Shown here: positions 8,850-18,930 of the stretch, in pieces
Layout of the letters: each line of letters opens with the position of its first letter
Position numbering within the stretch: the first letter of the stretch is position 1
NCBI GenBank assembly: GCA_023227835.1
Contig: JALOCI010000002.1
Coordinates: forward strand, 95,243 to 159,242
Length of the DNA stretch: 64,000 nt
Direction: 5' to 3'
Origin: Bacteroidales bacterium
GTDB taxonomy: Bacteria > Bacteroidota > Bacteroidia > Bacteroidales > UBA932
The notes under the pieces: model-generated
Told to the model about the DNA's origin: nothing
Databases searched by the model: none
The model's input: the letters and a program-made list of their open reading frames with translations, nothing else
Program-made: the position numbers and the translations under genes

Positions 8850-9809
8850 TTAGATAAAGAAAAGGGCAACACCTCCGACAGAGAGGATTGCTCCCAGAAG
8901 TTCAACCGGAGTTACTTTTTTCTTATAGAGCAGAATATACGGAATCAGAATTATTACAGGAGTAGTTGCCATTATTGTAGATGCGATGGCGGCATCTGTA
9001 TATTGTACAGCCATAAGTGATAGGGAGACTCCTATAAAAGGGCCGAAAACCGATCCGGCAAATGTCGACCTCATACCCTTTGCATCCTTAAACCCTTTAA
9101 GCAGATTCTTAAAGCGGCCTGACAATATTATAATCAACGAGAATCCTATAAGACCCGTAATAATTCTGATTTGTGTGGCGGCAAAAGGTATATATGAGGC
9201 CACTGCGGTTCCTTGTGCCGAAAGTTCATAGTAATACATACCCTGCTTACTGAGCACTATGCCCAAACCTTGCCCCAGAGCCCCTCCTATTCCAAGCAGC
9301 AGACCTTTAACCGGTAGGTTTAACTTGATACGTCCGTTTCCTCCGATGATATTTCCGTCAACGTGAGTGGAAGCACTATCCCTTTTCAGGACCGAGATTG
9401 CAATTCCTGTAAGAGTTACACACATTCCCAGAAATGCCATGAATGAAAGCTCCTCTCCCATTATCAGCCATGCAAAAAGTGCGGCAAAGGGGGGAGCAAG
9501 CGTCATCAGAAGCTGTGAGAACCTTGCAGTTATAAGAAGATATGAATGGAAAAGGCAAAGATCCCCGAACACAAAGCCGACTAAACCTGAAAGAACCATC
9601 CAAAGCCAGGCATCCCTATCAGCATTTTGCGGCCATGGTGAACCTGTTACAACCATCAGCATAGCTCCGAGAAGGAAGAAAGCAAAAAACAATCTGAGAA
9701 TGTTCACTATCAAAGAACCAATCCTTTTACCTGCATATTCAAAAAAGAGCGCTGAAAGTGCCCATGAAATGGCTACGCCTATCGAGATAACTTCACCTAT
9801 GTATTGCAT
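8850..9809 (-). CDS. EamA/DMT-superfamily inner-membrane transporter
   Basis: 319 aa from the ATG at 9809. Two EamA halves with about ten transmembrane helices are visible (for example VISIGVAISWALSALFF at the start and VELLGAILSVGGVALFFI at the end). Such proteins export metabolites or take up small solutes; the substrate is not predictable. The frame continues 27 codons upstream, but that extension is rich in Lys/Arg and contains the probable promoter element at 9836-9843, so the shorter start is preferred. Confidence 0.88.
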   Translation of the reverse strand: MQYIGEVISIGVAISWALSALFFEYAGKRIGSLIVNILRLFFAFFLLGAMLMVVTGSPWPQNADRDAWLWMVLSGLVGFVFGDLCLFHSYLLITARFSQLLMTLAPPFAALFAWLIMGEELSFMAFLGMCVTLTGIAISVLKRDSASTHVDGNIIGGNGRIKLNLPVKGLLLGIGGALGQGLGIVLSKQGMYYYELSAQGTAVASYIPFAATQIRIITGLIGFSLIIILSGRFKNLLKGFKDAKGMRSTFAGSVFGPFIGVSLSLMAVQYTDAAIASTIMATTPVIILIPYILLYKKKVTPVELLGAILSVGGVALFFI

Positions 9810-9835
9810 CTGTCTGCCATAATTTTTCCGACCGC

Positions 9836-9843
9836 CAAAGGTA
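9836..9843 (-). promoter_or_regulatory. -7 promoter element for the DMT transporter
   Basis: Minus-strand TACCTTTG fits TAnnTTTG, 26 bases before the ATG at 9809. It decides the start codon of the transporter. Confidence 0.5.
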
Positions 9844-9966
9844 GGTTTTTTTCGAATTTCTAAGCCTTTCTGTCGATAATTCTTACCCATTGGTCGATTA
9901 TCCAGATTATGAGTCTTTTATGGTAGTTAATTTGCAGGTGAAAAGAAAAATTAACATAAAAACAAT

Positions 9967-11307
9967 ATGAACAGGGAAGGAAAAACAGCCATAGCCATCC
10001 TGACATTTATCTTCACACTTTTGTACATAAATTCTGCCGCTATTGCGCAGGATGAGAAGAGATGGACCTTGAGAGAATGCATTGATTATGCAATTGTCAA
10101 CAATATTGAGGTCAAACAGTCCAAATTAACAGTTAACAGCACCCGGGAGGATCTGATGCAGGCAAAAGCCTCAAAATTACCTTCTCTCGGCTTCTCATCA
10201 GCACAGAATTTTTCTGCCCAGAAAAGCGAAAACTCAAGCGGGGATTTTAAAACAAAAGGTAGCTATTCAGGAAGCTACGCATTAAATACAAGCATCACTC
10301 TCTACAACGGGGGAAAGCTTGTAAAAAATCAGAAACAGCAGAATATTGCCGTTAAAATGGACGAACTCGCTCTTGACGAACAGCAAAACAGTATTGAGAT
10401 ATCAGTAACAAGAGCGTATCTGGATATTTTATATGCCAATGAAAACCTCAAAACGCTAAGAAAGAGTGTTGAGCTGTCAGAAATACAGACAAAACGCACT
10501 AAAGCGTTATACGAAGCCGGAGCAAAATCTTCTGTTGATTATGCACAAATGGAGGCACAACTAAGTACAGACAGATATCAGCTTACAGTTGGAGAGAACA
10601 CGCTTGCACAATCAGTTCTTGCTCTCAAACAGTTGTTAGAAATTGATGTTAATGAAAAGTTCACCCCATATTTCCCGGACCCTGAAGATATATCTCTCCA
10701 GGATGAGTTACCCGAATTAACAGATGTTTACAAGGCTGCTATTGAGGGAAGGCCTGAAGTTAAAAGCAGCCTGCTACAAATAGAGTCGGCAAAGGTTGGT
10801 GAAAAGATAGCACGGGCAGATTATCTGCCTTCTGTAACAGCAAACGCATCAATCGGCACCGGCAACCTGTCCGGATCCGGCTATTCTCTCTACAATCAGC
10901 TAAATAACAAACTAAACGAGAATGTTGGTGTATCGCTGTCTATACCTATTTTCAGCAAAAGATCCACAAAAACTGCAGTAAACAAGGCTCAGTATCAGAT
11001 TGAGATGGCAGAGCTTAGCAGTATTAATGTAAAGAAAAACCTGTTGAGTACAATAGAATCTCTGTATCAGGATGCCCGGTCCGCTCAAAGCCGCTATAAA
11101 GCAGCAGTGGAAAACTTAAAATATACCGAGCTTAGTTACACCCAGGTCCAGGAACAATACAACGAAGGAATAAAAAACACTGTCGAGCTTCTCTCTGAGA
11201 GGCAGGCATATCTGTATGCAATGCAAGAGAAGAGTCAGTCCAAATACCAGGCTTTGCTCTCTCTGAAATTGCTTCAATTTTACCAGAATCAGCCGATTGA
11301 TTTATAA
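9967..11307 (+). CDS. TolC-family outer-membrane efflux protein
   Basis: 446 aa with a signal peptide (to about residue 28, AAIAQ). The body shows the duplicated outer-membrane-efflux pattern: WTLRECIDYAIVNN at the mature start, long helical stretches, and a second copy beginning near 'LTDVYKAAIEGRPEVKSSLLQIE'-type sequence. It forms the trimeric outer-membrane channel of a tripartite pump. It is the first gene of the macAB-like operon, 27 bp before the adaptor gene. A weak -7-like TAATTTG lies at 9928-9934. Confidence 0.95.
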   Translation: MNREGKTAIAILTFIFTLLYINSAAIAQDEKRWTLRECIDYAIVNNIEVKQSKLTVNSTREDLMQAKASKLPSLGFSSAQNFSAQKSENSSGDFKTKGSYSGSYALNTSITLYNGGKLVKNQKQQNIAVKMDELALDEQQNSIEISVTRAYLDILYANENLKTLRKSVELSEIQTKRTKALYEAGAKSSVDYAQMEAQLSTDRYQLTVGENTLAQSVLALKQLLEIDVNEKFTPYFPDPEDISLQDELPELTDVYKAAIEGRPEVKSSLLQIESAKVGEKIARADYLPSVTANASIGTGNLSGSGYSLYNQLNNKLNENVGVSLSIPIFSKRSTKTAVNKAQYQIEMAELSSINVKKNLLSTIESLYQDARSAQSRYKAAVENLKYTELSYTQVQEQYNEGIKNTVELLSERQAYLYAMQEKSQSKYQALLSLKLLQFYQNQPIDL

Positions 11308-11334
11308 AAAAGAAAATAAATAATAGAAAAATAT

Positions 11335-12570
11335 ATGAAAAGAAAGTTGATAATTATTACAAGTGCACTGTTGACTATTGCAATAGTAATGTTCCTGTTA
11401 TTCAGACCGGAAGAAAAGGCTGCCATAGGTTATCAATCCTCTCCCGTTTTTAAGGGAAAAATTGTAAATACGGTTACCGCCACAGGCACTGTTGAGCCTA
11501 TTATTAAGGTAGAGGTTGGTACCCAGGTTTCAGGTATCATAGACCACATATATGTTGACTTCAACTCAAAGGTGAAAAAGGGCACCGTGCTTGCTCTCCT
11601 TGACAGGACCAACCTTGAGGCAGAACTTAAATCCAGTGAGGCGACACTAAAATCTGCTGAGACGGAGTATGAATTTCAGAAGAAAAATTATGAAAGGTCA
11701 GAGTCTCTGTATGATAAAAACCTTATCAGTGATACTGAATACGAGTCTTCCAAATACTCTTATGACAAAGCAAACAGTGCCTTTATCAAAGCAACCTCTG
11801 ATATAAAAAAAGTCAGACAAAACCTTGCTTATGCAACGATTTATTCCCCGATTGACGGTGTCGTGCTTGACAGAGCAGTAGATGAAGGACAGACAGTAGC
11901 TGCAAGTTTCAGTACTCCGACATTGTTTACAATAGCAAATGACCTGACCAGAATGCAGGTAATAGCAAATGTTGATGAAGCAGATATAGGAGAGGTTATG
12001 GAGGGGCAGAGTGTTTCTTTTACAGTTGACGCTTTCCCGGAAGATACTTTCAACGGAAAAGTAACTCAGGTTCGCCTTCAACCGACTACAACCTCAAACG
12101 TGGTCACATACGAAGTGGTCGTAAACGCCCCTAATCCGGATTACAAGCTGAAACCCGGTCTTACTGCAAATATCACTATAACAACTCAAGAGAAAGAGAA
12201 TATATTACTTGTCCCTTCAAAAGCTCTCAGATTTACCCCTGCGTCAGATGAAGCCAATAGTGAGTCAGTAAAAGCACCCGGATCAGCACCTGAAAGACCT
12301 GGAAATGGCATTGAGAAACCGCAGGCAGAAGGGCAAACCGGTACTGCAACAAAAACAATCTGGATTAAGAAGCCTGACGGGAGTATTGCTCCGGTGAAGA
12401 TTAGTGCAGGCATATCCGACGGAATATATACCGAAGTATACGGAGAGGTCAAAGAGGGTGACCTTGTGGTTACAGGTATGACTACTGCTCCGGATAAGAC
12501 AATTGCCAAAGAGAGTGATACAGGAAAAAGTCCTTTTATGCCTACAAGACCGGGTGAAAAGAAAAAATAA
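11335..12570 (+). CDS. MacA-like periplasmic adaptor (membrane fusion protein)
   Basis: 411 aa with an N-terminal membrane anchor (residues 5-22). Next come a lipoyl-like beta-hairpin (VEVGTQVSGIIDHIYVDF), a coiled-coil hairpin (~95-165), the second half-lipoyl (ATIYSPIDGVVLDR), a beta-barrel and a membrane-proximal domain. The insert around residues 300-345, rich in Pro, Gly and Glu, looks like a flexible lineage-specific loop. It connects the MacB transporter with the TolC channel. Its stop lies 5 bp before the ATPase gene. Confidence 0.95.
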   Translation: MKRKLIIITSALLTIAIVMFLLFRPEEKAAIGYQSSPVFKGKIVNTVTATGTVEPIIKVEVGTQVSGIIDHIYVDFNSKVKKGTVLALLDRTNLEAELKSSEATLKSAETEYEFQKKNYERSESLYDKNLISDTEYESSKYSYDKANSAFIKATSDIKKVRQNLAYATIYSPIDGVVLDRAVDEGQTVAASFSTPTLFTIANDLTRMQVIANVDEADIGEVMEGQSVSFTVDAFPEDTFNGKVTQVRLQPTTTSNVVTYEVVVNAPNPDYKLKPGLTANITITTQEKENILLVPSKALRFTPASDEANSESVKAPGSAPERPGNGIEKPQAEGQTGTATKTIWIKKPDGSIAPVKISAGISDGIYTEVYGEVKEGDLVVTGMTTAPDKTIAKESDTGKSPFMPTRPGEKKK

Positions 12571-12575
12571 CTTTT

Positions 12576-13277
12576 ATGGAAACAATTATTAAAGCAGATA
12601 ACCTCTCAAGAGACTTTATAGTGGGAGAAGAGACCGTACATGCACTGAGAGGTGTGAATTTCAAAATAAAAGAGGGGGAATTTGTCACTATTATGGGAAC
12701 CAGCGGGTCCGGGAAATCCACTTTGCTGAATCTGCTTGGTTGTCTTGATACACCTACTGCCGGAGATTATTATCTTGACGGGGTCTCGGTAAGAAGTATG
12801 GATAAAAATGAGAGGGCAACCTTGCGTAACAGAAAAATAGGATTTGTTTTCCAATCATATAATCTGCTTCCTAAAACAACTGCAATCGAGAATGTAGAGC
12901 TGCCTCTTTTTTACAATCCTAAAGTTTCGCAGAAAGAGAGGGAGAGAAGGGCTATCGAAGCACTGAAAGCGGTAGGGCTCGAGGACAGGATGAATCACAA
13001 ATCCAACCAGATGTCAGGCGGGCAGATGCAAAGGGTGGCAATTGCAAGAGCACTTGTCAACGACCCTGTTCTTATACTTGCCGATGAGGCGACCGGAAAT
13101 CTGGACTCAAAGACCTCGATGGAGATATTAGGCCTGTTTCAATCACTCCACAAACAGGGAAGAACAATTGTATTCGTGACGCATAATCCCGAATTGTCCG
13201 AATACAGCAGCAGAACCATCACACTTAAGGACGGCCTGATAATAGAGGATGTCATGAATAAAAATTACAGACAATGA
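12576..13277 (+). CDS. MacB-type ABC transporter ATPase
   Basis: 233 aa containing every ABC motif: Walker A GTSGSGKST (41-49), Q-loop FQSYN, signature MSGGQMQRVAIARAL, Walker B ILADEAT and the H-loop VTHN. This is the MacB/LolD group, here as a separate polypeptide rather than fused to the permease as in E. coli MacB. It powers mechanotransmission-type efflux of peptides, siderophores or macrolides. The stop overlaps the permease start by 4 bp (ATGA). Confidence 0.96.
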   Translation: METIIKADNLSRDFIVGEETVHALRGVNFKIKEGEFVTIMGTSGSGKSTLLNLLGCLDTPTAGDYYLDGVSVRSMDKNERATLRNRKIGFVFQSYNLLPKTTAIENVELPLFYNPKVSQKERERRAIEALKAVGLEDRMNHKSNQMSGGQMQRVAIARALVNDPVLILADEATGNLDSKTSMEILGLFQSLHKQGRTIVFVTHNPELSEYSSRTITLKDGLIIEDVMNKNYRQ

Positions 13278-14494
13278 ATTACAGAAACTTAATCAAGATA
13301 TCATTCAGGGCCCTTATGAACAACAAGCTCAGGGGATTTCTGACTATGCTGGGAATTATAATAGGCGTAGCCTCTGTTATTGCGATGCTGGCAATAGGGC
13401 AAGGTTCCAAGTCAAGTATAAGAAGTCAGATATCAGATATGGGGTCAAACCTGATTATGATCCAGCCCGGAAACGGGCAGTTCGGCGGTGTAAGGCAAAG
13501 TGCCGGCAGTATGCAGACTCTTAAAATGGAAGATTACAAAAGAGTGGCAAATGAGGCACAATATATTGCACACAGCACCCCCGTCGTAAGTAGCAGCGGA
13601 CAGGTAATCTATGGAGCAAACAATGCCCCTACTTCAATCACGGGAGCAAATACCGAGTATCTGGATATCAGGACATACAAGGTTGAGAGAGGAGAGATGT
13701 TCACAGATGAGGATTTAAAGAGTTCCAAGAAGGTTTGCGTTGTCGGGGCCACAATTGTCAAGAACCTCTTTACCAACGGAGAGGACCCTTTAGGAAAAGT
13801 AATAAGATTCAATAAGACACCCTTCAAGATAATAGGAATTCTGGAGGCAAAAGGATACAACGCAATGGGAATGGATCAGGACGATATAATTATAGCACCA
13901 TTCACAACAATTCAGAAAAGAATTTTATCAATAACATATATAAACAGTATTTTTGCATCAGCAGTGAGTGAGGAACTTTCAGAAGCGGCAACAGAGAGTA
14001 TATCATCAATTATCCGTGAAAACCACAAGCTCAGAGAGGGAGAAGAGGATGATTTTAATGTCAGGTCGCAGGAAGAGCTCACCTCAATGCTTAGCTCCAC
14101 AACGGACATAATGACCATACTTTTGGCATGCATAGCAGGAATCTCATTACTGGTAGGAGGAATAGGCATTATGAACATTATGTATGTTTCGGTTACTGAA
14201 CGCACAAGGGAGATAGGGCTCAGAATGTCAATCGGAGCAAAGGGGAGACATATTCTGCTTCAGTTTCTGATAGAGGCTATTATAATAAGTGTGACAGGTG
14301 GTATTATTGGTGTTATTCTGGGAATCGGAAGTGCTGCAATGATTAAATTTGTAATCGGATGGCCAATTCAGGTACAGCTATTCTCCGTGATACTATCCTT
14401 CCTTGTATGTACCGTTACAGGAGTGTTCTTCGGATGGTATCCTGCCAAAAAAGCATCAGGATTGGATCCTATAGAGGCAATACGTTATGAATAA
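13274..14494 (+). CDS. MacB/FtsX-type ABC transporter permease
   Basis: 406 aa with the MacB topology: one transmembrane helix near residues 20-42, a large periplasmic core domain (~45-275), then three helices (~280-310, 330-360, 370-395) forming the FtsX domain. The characteristic IMYVSVTERTREIGLR segment is present. It pairs with the ATPase encoded just upstream. The end overlaps the histidine kinase start by 8 bp, placing the regulator in the same transcript. Confidence 0.96.
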   Translation: MNYRNLIKISFRALMNNKLRGFLTMLGIIIGVASVIAMLAIGQGSKSSIRSQISDMGSNLIMIQPGNGQFGGVRQSAGSMQTLKMEDYKRVANEAQYIAHSTPVVSSSGQVIYGANNAPTSITGANTEYLDIRTYKVERGEMFTDEDLKSSKKVCVVGATIVKNLFTNGEDPLGKVIRFNKTPFKIIGILEAKGYNAMGMDQDDIIIAPFTTIQKRILSITYINSIFASAVSEELSEAATESISSIIRENHKLREGEEDDFNVRSQEELTSMLSSTTDIMTILLACIAGISLLVGGIGIMNIMYVSVTERTREIGLRMSIGAKGRHILLQFLIEAIIISVTGGIIGVILGIGSAAMIKFVIGWPIQVQLFSVILSFLVCTVTGVFFGWYPAKKASGLDPIEAIRYE

Positions 14495-15533
14495 AGAGAA
14501 AAGCATACTCGCAAAAAGATGGATGACACCGGCGATACATATTATTGTTTGGTCTCTGATCTTCTACTCACCTGTTATGTTCTCGAGTGCTTTGGGAAAA
14601 AGTATGGAGTTAAAGGGATTTCTTCATTTCAGTGCCTTTCCTGTATCACTCTTAATCACTTTTTATGTAAATTATTTTATCTTTATAGATTTGTTCTTGT
14701 TCAAAAGACATCTTACAAGATTTCTGCTTTCAAACATTTTGCTGATAGCCTTTGTATCTGTATGTCTCCACTATTGGAACACATACCTCGGCCCGGGTCC
14801 CGGTCCTGAACGCTTTTCCCCACCTTTTATATTCATTATATCGAGGAATTTACTGACTCTTACATTAACGGCAGCCCTTAGTGTTGCACTGAAGGTTACC
14901 GCGGACTGGTACAGGAGAGAACAGAAACAGAAAGAACTTGAGAAAGAGATGGCAGCCGCAGAACTTCAAAATCTGAAAAGTCAGCTCAACCCCCATTTCT
15001 TGTTCAATACACTCAATAATATATATAGTCTTACAGCAACAAACCAGACTCAGGCACAATATGCAATACACAGCCTGAGTAAACTACTGAGGTATATTTT
15101 GTATGACAACGACAAGCCGGCAATTCCTCTTGCAAATGAAATTTCATTTATCAACAGCTATGTCGAGCTTATGTCTCTCCGTCTTAACGAAAAAGTACAC
15201 CTCTCTGTAAAGATGCCAGACCCTGATGAGTGCAATGGCGCAACTGTCGCTCCCTTAATCTTTATTACACTTATTGAGAATGCATTCAAGCATGGAGTTA
15301 GCCCGACGGAAGAGTCTGAGATAAGTATCTCAATCAAACTGGAGAGGTCTGAAAAATTAGTCTGCTCGATAATAAACAGCAATTTTCCGAAAAGTGACGA
15401 AGACAGGAGTGGTTCCGGTATCGGGCTTGAAAATCTCAGAAAAAGACTTGCGTTAATCTATCCGGACCGTTATATGCTCAAAGAGGAAAATGACGGAAAA
15501 CACCATACTTCGCTGTTGGTTATAAATTTATAG
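14487..15533 (+). CDS. LytS/YehU-type sensor histidine kinase
   Basis: 348 aa. Four hydrophobic helices (about residues 13-32, 46-72, 79-97, 112-136) form a membrane domain with no obvious extracellular sensor. A coiled coil follows, then the His_kinase box QLNPHFLFNTLNNIYSL with phospho-acceptor His170, and an HATPase domain (ENAFKHG N-box, GIGLENLRKRL G-box). This class autophosphorylates and passes phosphate to LytTR regulators. With no large sensory loop it may sense membrane state or the adjacent transporter (inference). It overlaps the permease gene and lies 13 bp before the regulator. Confidence 0.95.
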   Translation: MNKEKSILAKRWMTPAIHIIVWSLIFYSPVMFSSALGKSMELKGFLHFSAFPVSLLITFYVNYFIFIDLFLFKRHLTRFLLSNILLIAFVSVCLHYWNTYLGPGPGPERFSPPFIFIISRNLLTLTLTAALSVALKVTADWYRREQKQKELEKEMAAAELQNLKSQLNPHFLFNTLNNIYSLTATNQTQAQYAIHSLSKLLRYILYDNDKPAIPLANEISFINSYVELMSLRLNEKVHLSVKMPDPDECNGATVAPLIFITLIENAFKHGVSPTEESEISISIKLERSEKLVCSIINSNFPKSDEDRSGSGIGLENLRKRLALIYPDRYMLKEENDGKHHTSLLVINL

Positions 15534-15534
15534 C

Positions 15535-15542
15535 TATATTTG
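15535..15542 (+). promoter_or_regulatory. Possible internal -7 element before the LytTR regulator
   Basis: TATATTTG fits TAnnTTTG and ends 4 bases before the ATG at 15547, overlapping nothing but the 13-bp gap between kinase and regulator. It could give a leaderless regulator transcript independent of the pump operon, or be chance. Confidence 0.35.
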
Positions 15543-15546
15543 AGGC

Positions 15547-16290
15547 ATGACTATCCGTTGCCTCATTGTTGATGACGAGCCTCTTGCATTAGACCTTATT
15601 GAAAGTTATGTAAGGCAAACACCTTTTCTGGAACTTGCAGGAAGGTGCTCTAATGCTATAGATGCCCTTGCAGCCATTGAAAAAGGAAATATTGAACTGG
15701 TTTTTCTTGACATCCAGATGCCTAAGCTCAATGGTATTGAGCTTTCCCGACTTCTTAAGGAAGAAACAAGAATAATTTTCACAACAGCTTTCGAACAATA
15801 TGCTCTTGACGGATACAAGGTTGACGCACTTGACTATCTTCTCAAGCCGATTAGTTATCCCGAATTTCTTAAAGCCGCCACTAAAGCCCATAAGTGGTTT
15901 GCACTTTATCGTGCAAACATTTCGGAACAAGCAAACCAAAACAGCATATTTGTCAAAAGTGACTACAGAATGATACAGCTTGATATCCCGGATATTACAT
16001 ACATAGAAGGAGTAAAGGATTATATAAGGATTCACACCTCCAAGGGGGAGCCTGTAATGACTCTGATGAGCATGAAATCCATTGGGGAATATCTCAATCC
16101 GGACACATTCATTAGGGTACACCGTTCTTTCATAGTGAATATAAACATGATAAGCAGTATTGAAAAGAGTGTTGTAAAAATAGGCAAGACATCCGTCCCA
16201 ATTTCAGATTCCTATAAAGAGAGCGTGATGGAAAAAATAAATACCCGAATACTGACGAAACAACCTACTATAAATAAACTTCATGAATAG
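15547..16290 (+). CDS. LytTR-family response regulator
   Basis: 247 aa: receiver domain with the acidic pocket (Asp9, Asp10), phospho-acceptor Asp55 in FLDIQMP and Lys97-type 'DYLLKPI', followed by a LytTR DNA-binding domain (~140-235, with ITYIEGVKDYIRIHT and FIRVHRSFIVN). It is the partner of the kinase just upstream and presumably regulates this operon or exported-protein genes. The stop overlaps the next gene by 8 bp, tying the protease gene to the same message. Confidence 0.96.
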   Translation: MTIRCLIVDDEPLALDLIESYVRQTPFLELAGRCSNAIDALAAIEKGNIELVFLDIQMPKLNGIELSRLLKEETRIIFTTAFEQYALDGYKVDALDYLLKPISYPEFLKAATKAHKWFALYRANISEQANQNSIFVKSDYRMIQLDIPDITYIEGVKDYIRIHTSKGEPVMTLMSMKSIGEYLNPDTFIRVHRSFIVNINMISSIEKSVVKIGKTSVPISDSYKESVMEKINTRILTKQPTINKLHE

Positions 16291-18919
16291 ACTTAAACTA
16301 CTGCTTGTACTACTGATTCTGGCAGCTTGCCAGAAAGAAAAGGATACTCTGTCATTATCGACCAGTAATATTGATATTTCTGACGATATATATGTATCAC
16401 AGATTACAATTTCATCAAATACCGCCTGGAATATAAGCGGCGGAGACGGGTGGATAACATATTCGCCAAGTTCCGGGACCGGAACTGCGACTGTTACAGT
16501 TACCGTTGCCAAAAACACTTCAGACGATTCCCGCTCTGCCAATCTCACAGTTACAGCCGGATCACTGACTCAGACTATAGCCGTTTCCCAGAAGCAGAAA
16601 AATGCCCTGATTCTCACAAGGAATCTTGAAGCATTCCCTAACTCCGGCGGTAGCTCAATAATAGAACTAAAAAGCAATATATCATACAACGTGACTGTTC
16701 CTGTAACAGCCACATGGCTCACACTTACTCAGACCAAGGCTATGTCAACATTTGAGTACTCTCTTCAAGTCAGCCAGAACACCTCACTATCAAGCCGTAG
16801 TGCCAAAATAATTTTTAAAGACAAGACATCAAACCTGAGCGACACCCTGGAAGTGTTTCAGGACGGCCCTGAGCAGATTTCTTTGACAACTAAGAATTTT
16901 TATATTGCAAAAAGCGGTGCCACTATTACTTTCGACCTGACATACAACATTGACTACGAAATGACTATGAGCAGCGGGATAGACTGGATATCCACAGCTG
17001 CCACAAAGGCAACCTATACAAAAAATTACTCATTCGTGGTCTCACAGAATAACTCAGGCAATGACAGATTTGCAAGTCTCATCTTCACTCAGAAGAGTGT
17101 TCCCCAAGGCAAGAAAGCCCTGGCCGATACTGTGATAATCAAACAGACATCTTTTGACGGGACCTATATATATCTTGACGGCACGCAAACACTCTCCTCA
17201 CAGTTACCTTCCAGTGGCCAGACATCTATACAAAATCTCAAAATAGAGGGTAAAATGAAAAGTGCAGATTTTAGCACTATAAGGAATAATATTATTAATC
17301 TCAAAAACATAGATCTTAGGGACGCAATATTTGAAGGAGACTCTCTCCCGTCTGAGGCATTTCTGATGACAACTCCTGTCTCACTGCTTGAGAGTGCCCT
17401 GCTGCCTTCAACCATTCAGAAAATAGGCAAGCATGCTTTCAACGGATGTGCGTTCCTTAAATCAATCACTATCCCGGCTTCTGTAAAATCTATAGGCACA
17501 TTGGCATTTAATGCTTGTATATCATTGGAGACGATAAATTCCAATATTACCAAGCCATTTGAAATCACCAATGTCTTTTCCGGCATACACCCTTCCGCCA
17601 TACTTATCGTTCCGACAGGAAGCCTTAACTCGTATCAGACCACAAAGGGCTGGGGATATACCTTTTTTAAGAATATTTGTGAAACAGGTACAAACCCTCA
17701 GGACTACCTCCGTTTTGATAAATATGTACAAAATTCCACCGGTCTGGGAGGGAACTACTCAGTAGAGATAAATGCGACAGGAAGCTGGAGTGTAGAAAAG
17801 AAACCTGTGTGGATAACACTCAATTCTAGCAGCGGTTCTGCAGGAAAATCAAATATAGATCTGACTTTTGCGTCGTACAACGGGCCGACCATGAGAGAGG
17901 ATTCTCTTATATTGAAACTGAACAACAGTTCTATAAAGGCAATTCTGAAAGTAAGAGAATCCGGCATCCAATACGATGAGGGCGATTTCATAACACTTCA
18001 ACGGGCAACTATCGGAGCTGGTGTTGATATAGTTATAATGGGTGACGGTTATGACTTTGATGAGGTTGTATCAGGAAAATACGAAACCAAAATCAAGGAG
18101 GCATACACACATTTCTTCGATATCGAACCATATAAAACATATCAGCAATATTTCAACGTGTATATGGTATATGCCTATTCTCCTGAGAGCGGAATCAGCG
18201 ACCTGACAACAACCGTACGTTCAAGCTTTGGAACCAGATACACTTCGGCTCCGCCGTCTACTGGAATGACTACCACCGCAGCAACAGTCCTGACGTATGC
18301 CGCATATGCACCTATTAAAAACATTCAAAAAACTTTGGTTATAATAGTTGCAAATAGTTCAAGATATGGCGGAACTTGCATAATGTATGGTGACGGCAAG
18401 GCAATAGCTATGTGCCCTACTTCTGTTTCCATATATCCTTACGACTTTCGTGGATTAGTACAACATGAGGCCGGCGGACACGGATTCGGCAAACTTGCAG
18501 ATGAATACACAAATCACTCCGAAACAATTCCTGAAGAGAATATCAACACCCTTAGACAATGGCAAGGTTATGGCCAATACATGAATGTTGATGTTACCAA
18601 CAATCTGACAACAATACTGTGGAAACATTTCATAGGGATACAGAAGTATGCCGGAGTTGGCGCGTACGAGGGGGGGTATTATTATACAAAGGGTGTGTGG
18701 AGACCTGAAAGTAATAGCGCAATGATTAATAATATAAAATATTATAATGCTCCAAGCCGCGAACAGATAGTAAAAAAGATAAAAACATACGCCGGGATGA
18801 CATACTCATTTGAGGATTTTATGGCTAATGACATTGTTGACTCAAGTCCTGCCACAAAAGCCGCCGGTATGTATATAGATCCACGGATGATTCTTGCACC
18901 TCCTATATTAATCCCATAA
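16283..18919 (+). CDS. Secreted multidomain protease: BACON domains, BspA-like leucine-rich repeats and M64 (IgA-peptidase-like) domain
   Basis: 878 aa with a lipoprotein-type signal ending LAACQ (Cys ~16), so probably anchored on the outer membrane. About three BACON-type beta-sandwich repeats (~20-290; W-x-x repeats and SRSANLTVTAG-like strands) precede LRR_5/BspA-like repeats (~300-455, KIGKHAFNGC, SIGTLAFNAC). Another BACON-like segment (~473-560) leads into an M64 metallopeptidase domain (~571-870). The zinc motif is HEAGGH (His728, Glu729, His733) followed by LADEY. M64 is named for a Clostridium IgA protease; the target here is unknown. BACON and BspA repeats are commonly linked to binding of host or glycan ligands. 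It starts within the LytTR gene and is followed 11 bp later by the lipoprotein deformylase. Confidence 0.9.
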   Translation: MNRLKLLLVLLILAACQKEKDTLSLSTSNIDISDDIYVSQITISSNTAWNISGGDGWITYSPSSGTGTATVTVTVAKNTSDDSRSANLTVTAGSLTQTIAVSQKQKNALILTRNLEAFPNSGGSSIIELKSNISYNVTVPVTATWLTLTQTKAMSTFEYSLQVSQNTSLSSRSAKIIFKDKTSNLSDTLEVFQDGPEQISLTTKNFYIAKSGATITFDLTYNIDYEMTMSSGIDWISTAATKATYTKNYSFVVSQNNSGNDRFASLIFTQKSVPQGKKALADTVIIKQTSFDGTYIYLDGTQTLSSQLPSSGQTSIQNLKIEGKMKSADFSTIRNNIINLKNIDLRDAIFEGDSLPSEAFLMTTPVSLLESALLPSTIQKIGKHAFNGCAFLKSITIPASVKSIGTLAFNACISLETINSNITKPFEITNVFSGIHPSAILIVPTGSLNSYQTTKGWGYTFFKNICETGTNPQDYLRFDKYVQNSTGLGGNYSVEINATGSWSVEKKPVWITLNSSSGSAGKSNIDLTFASYNGPTMREDSLILKLNNSSIKAILKVRESGIQYDEGDFITLQRATIGAGVDIVIMGDGYDFDEVVSGKYETKIKEAYTHFFDIEPYKTYQQYFNVYMVYAYSPESGISDLTTTVRSSFGTRYTSAPPSTGMTTTAATVLTYAAYAPIKNIQKTLVIIVANSSRYGGTCIMYGDGKAIAMCPTSVSIYPYDFRGLVQHEAGGHGFGKLADEYTNHSETIPEENINTLRQWQGYGQYMNVDVTNNLTTILWKHFIGIQKYAGVGAYEGGYYYTKGVWRPESNSAMINNIKYYNAPSREQIVKKIKTYAGMTYSFEDFMANDIVDSSPATKAAGMYIDPRMILAPPILIP

Positions 18920-18930
18920 ATAGTATTCAG

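Noticed and set aside
11698..12081. Antisense open frames across the adaptor gene and similar frames elsewhere
   Set aside because: They mirror well-supported genes and show no family motifs, starts or spacing of their own.
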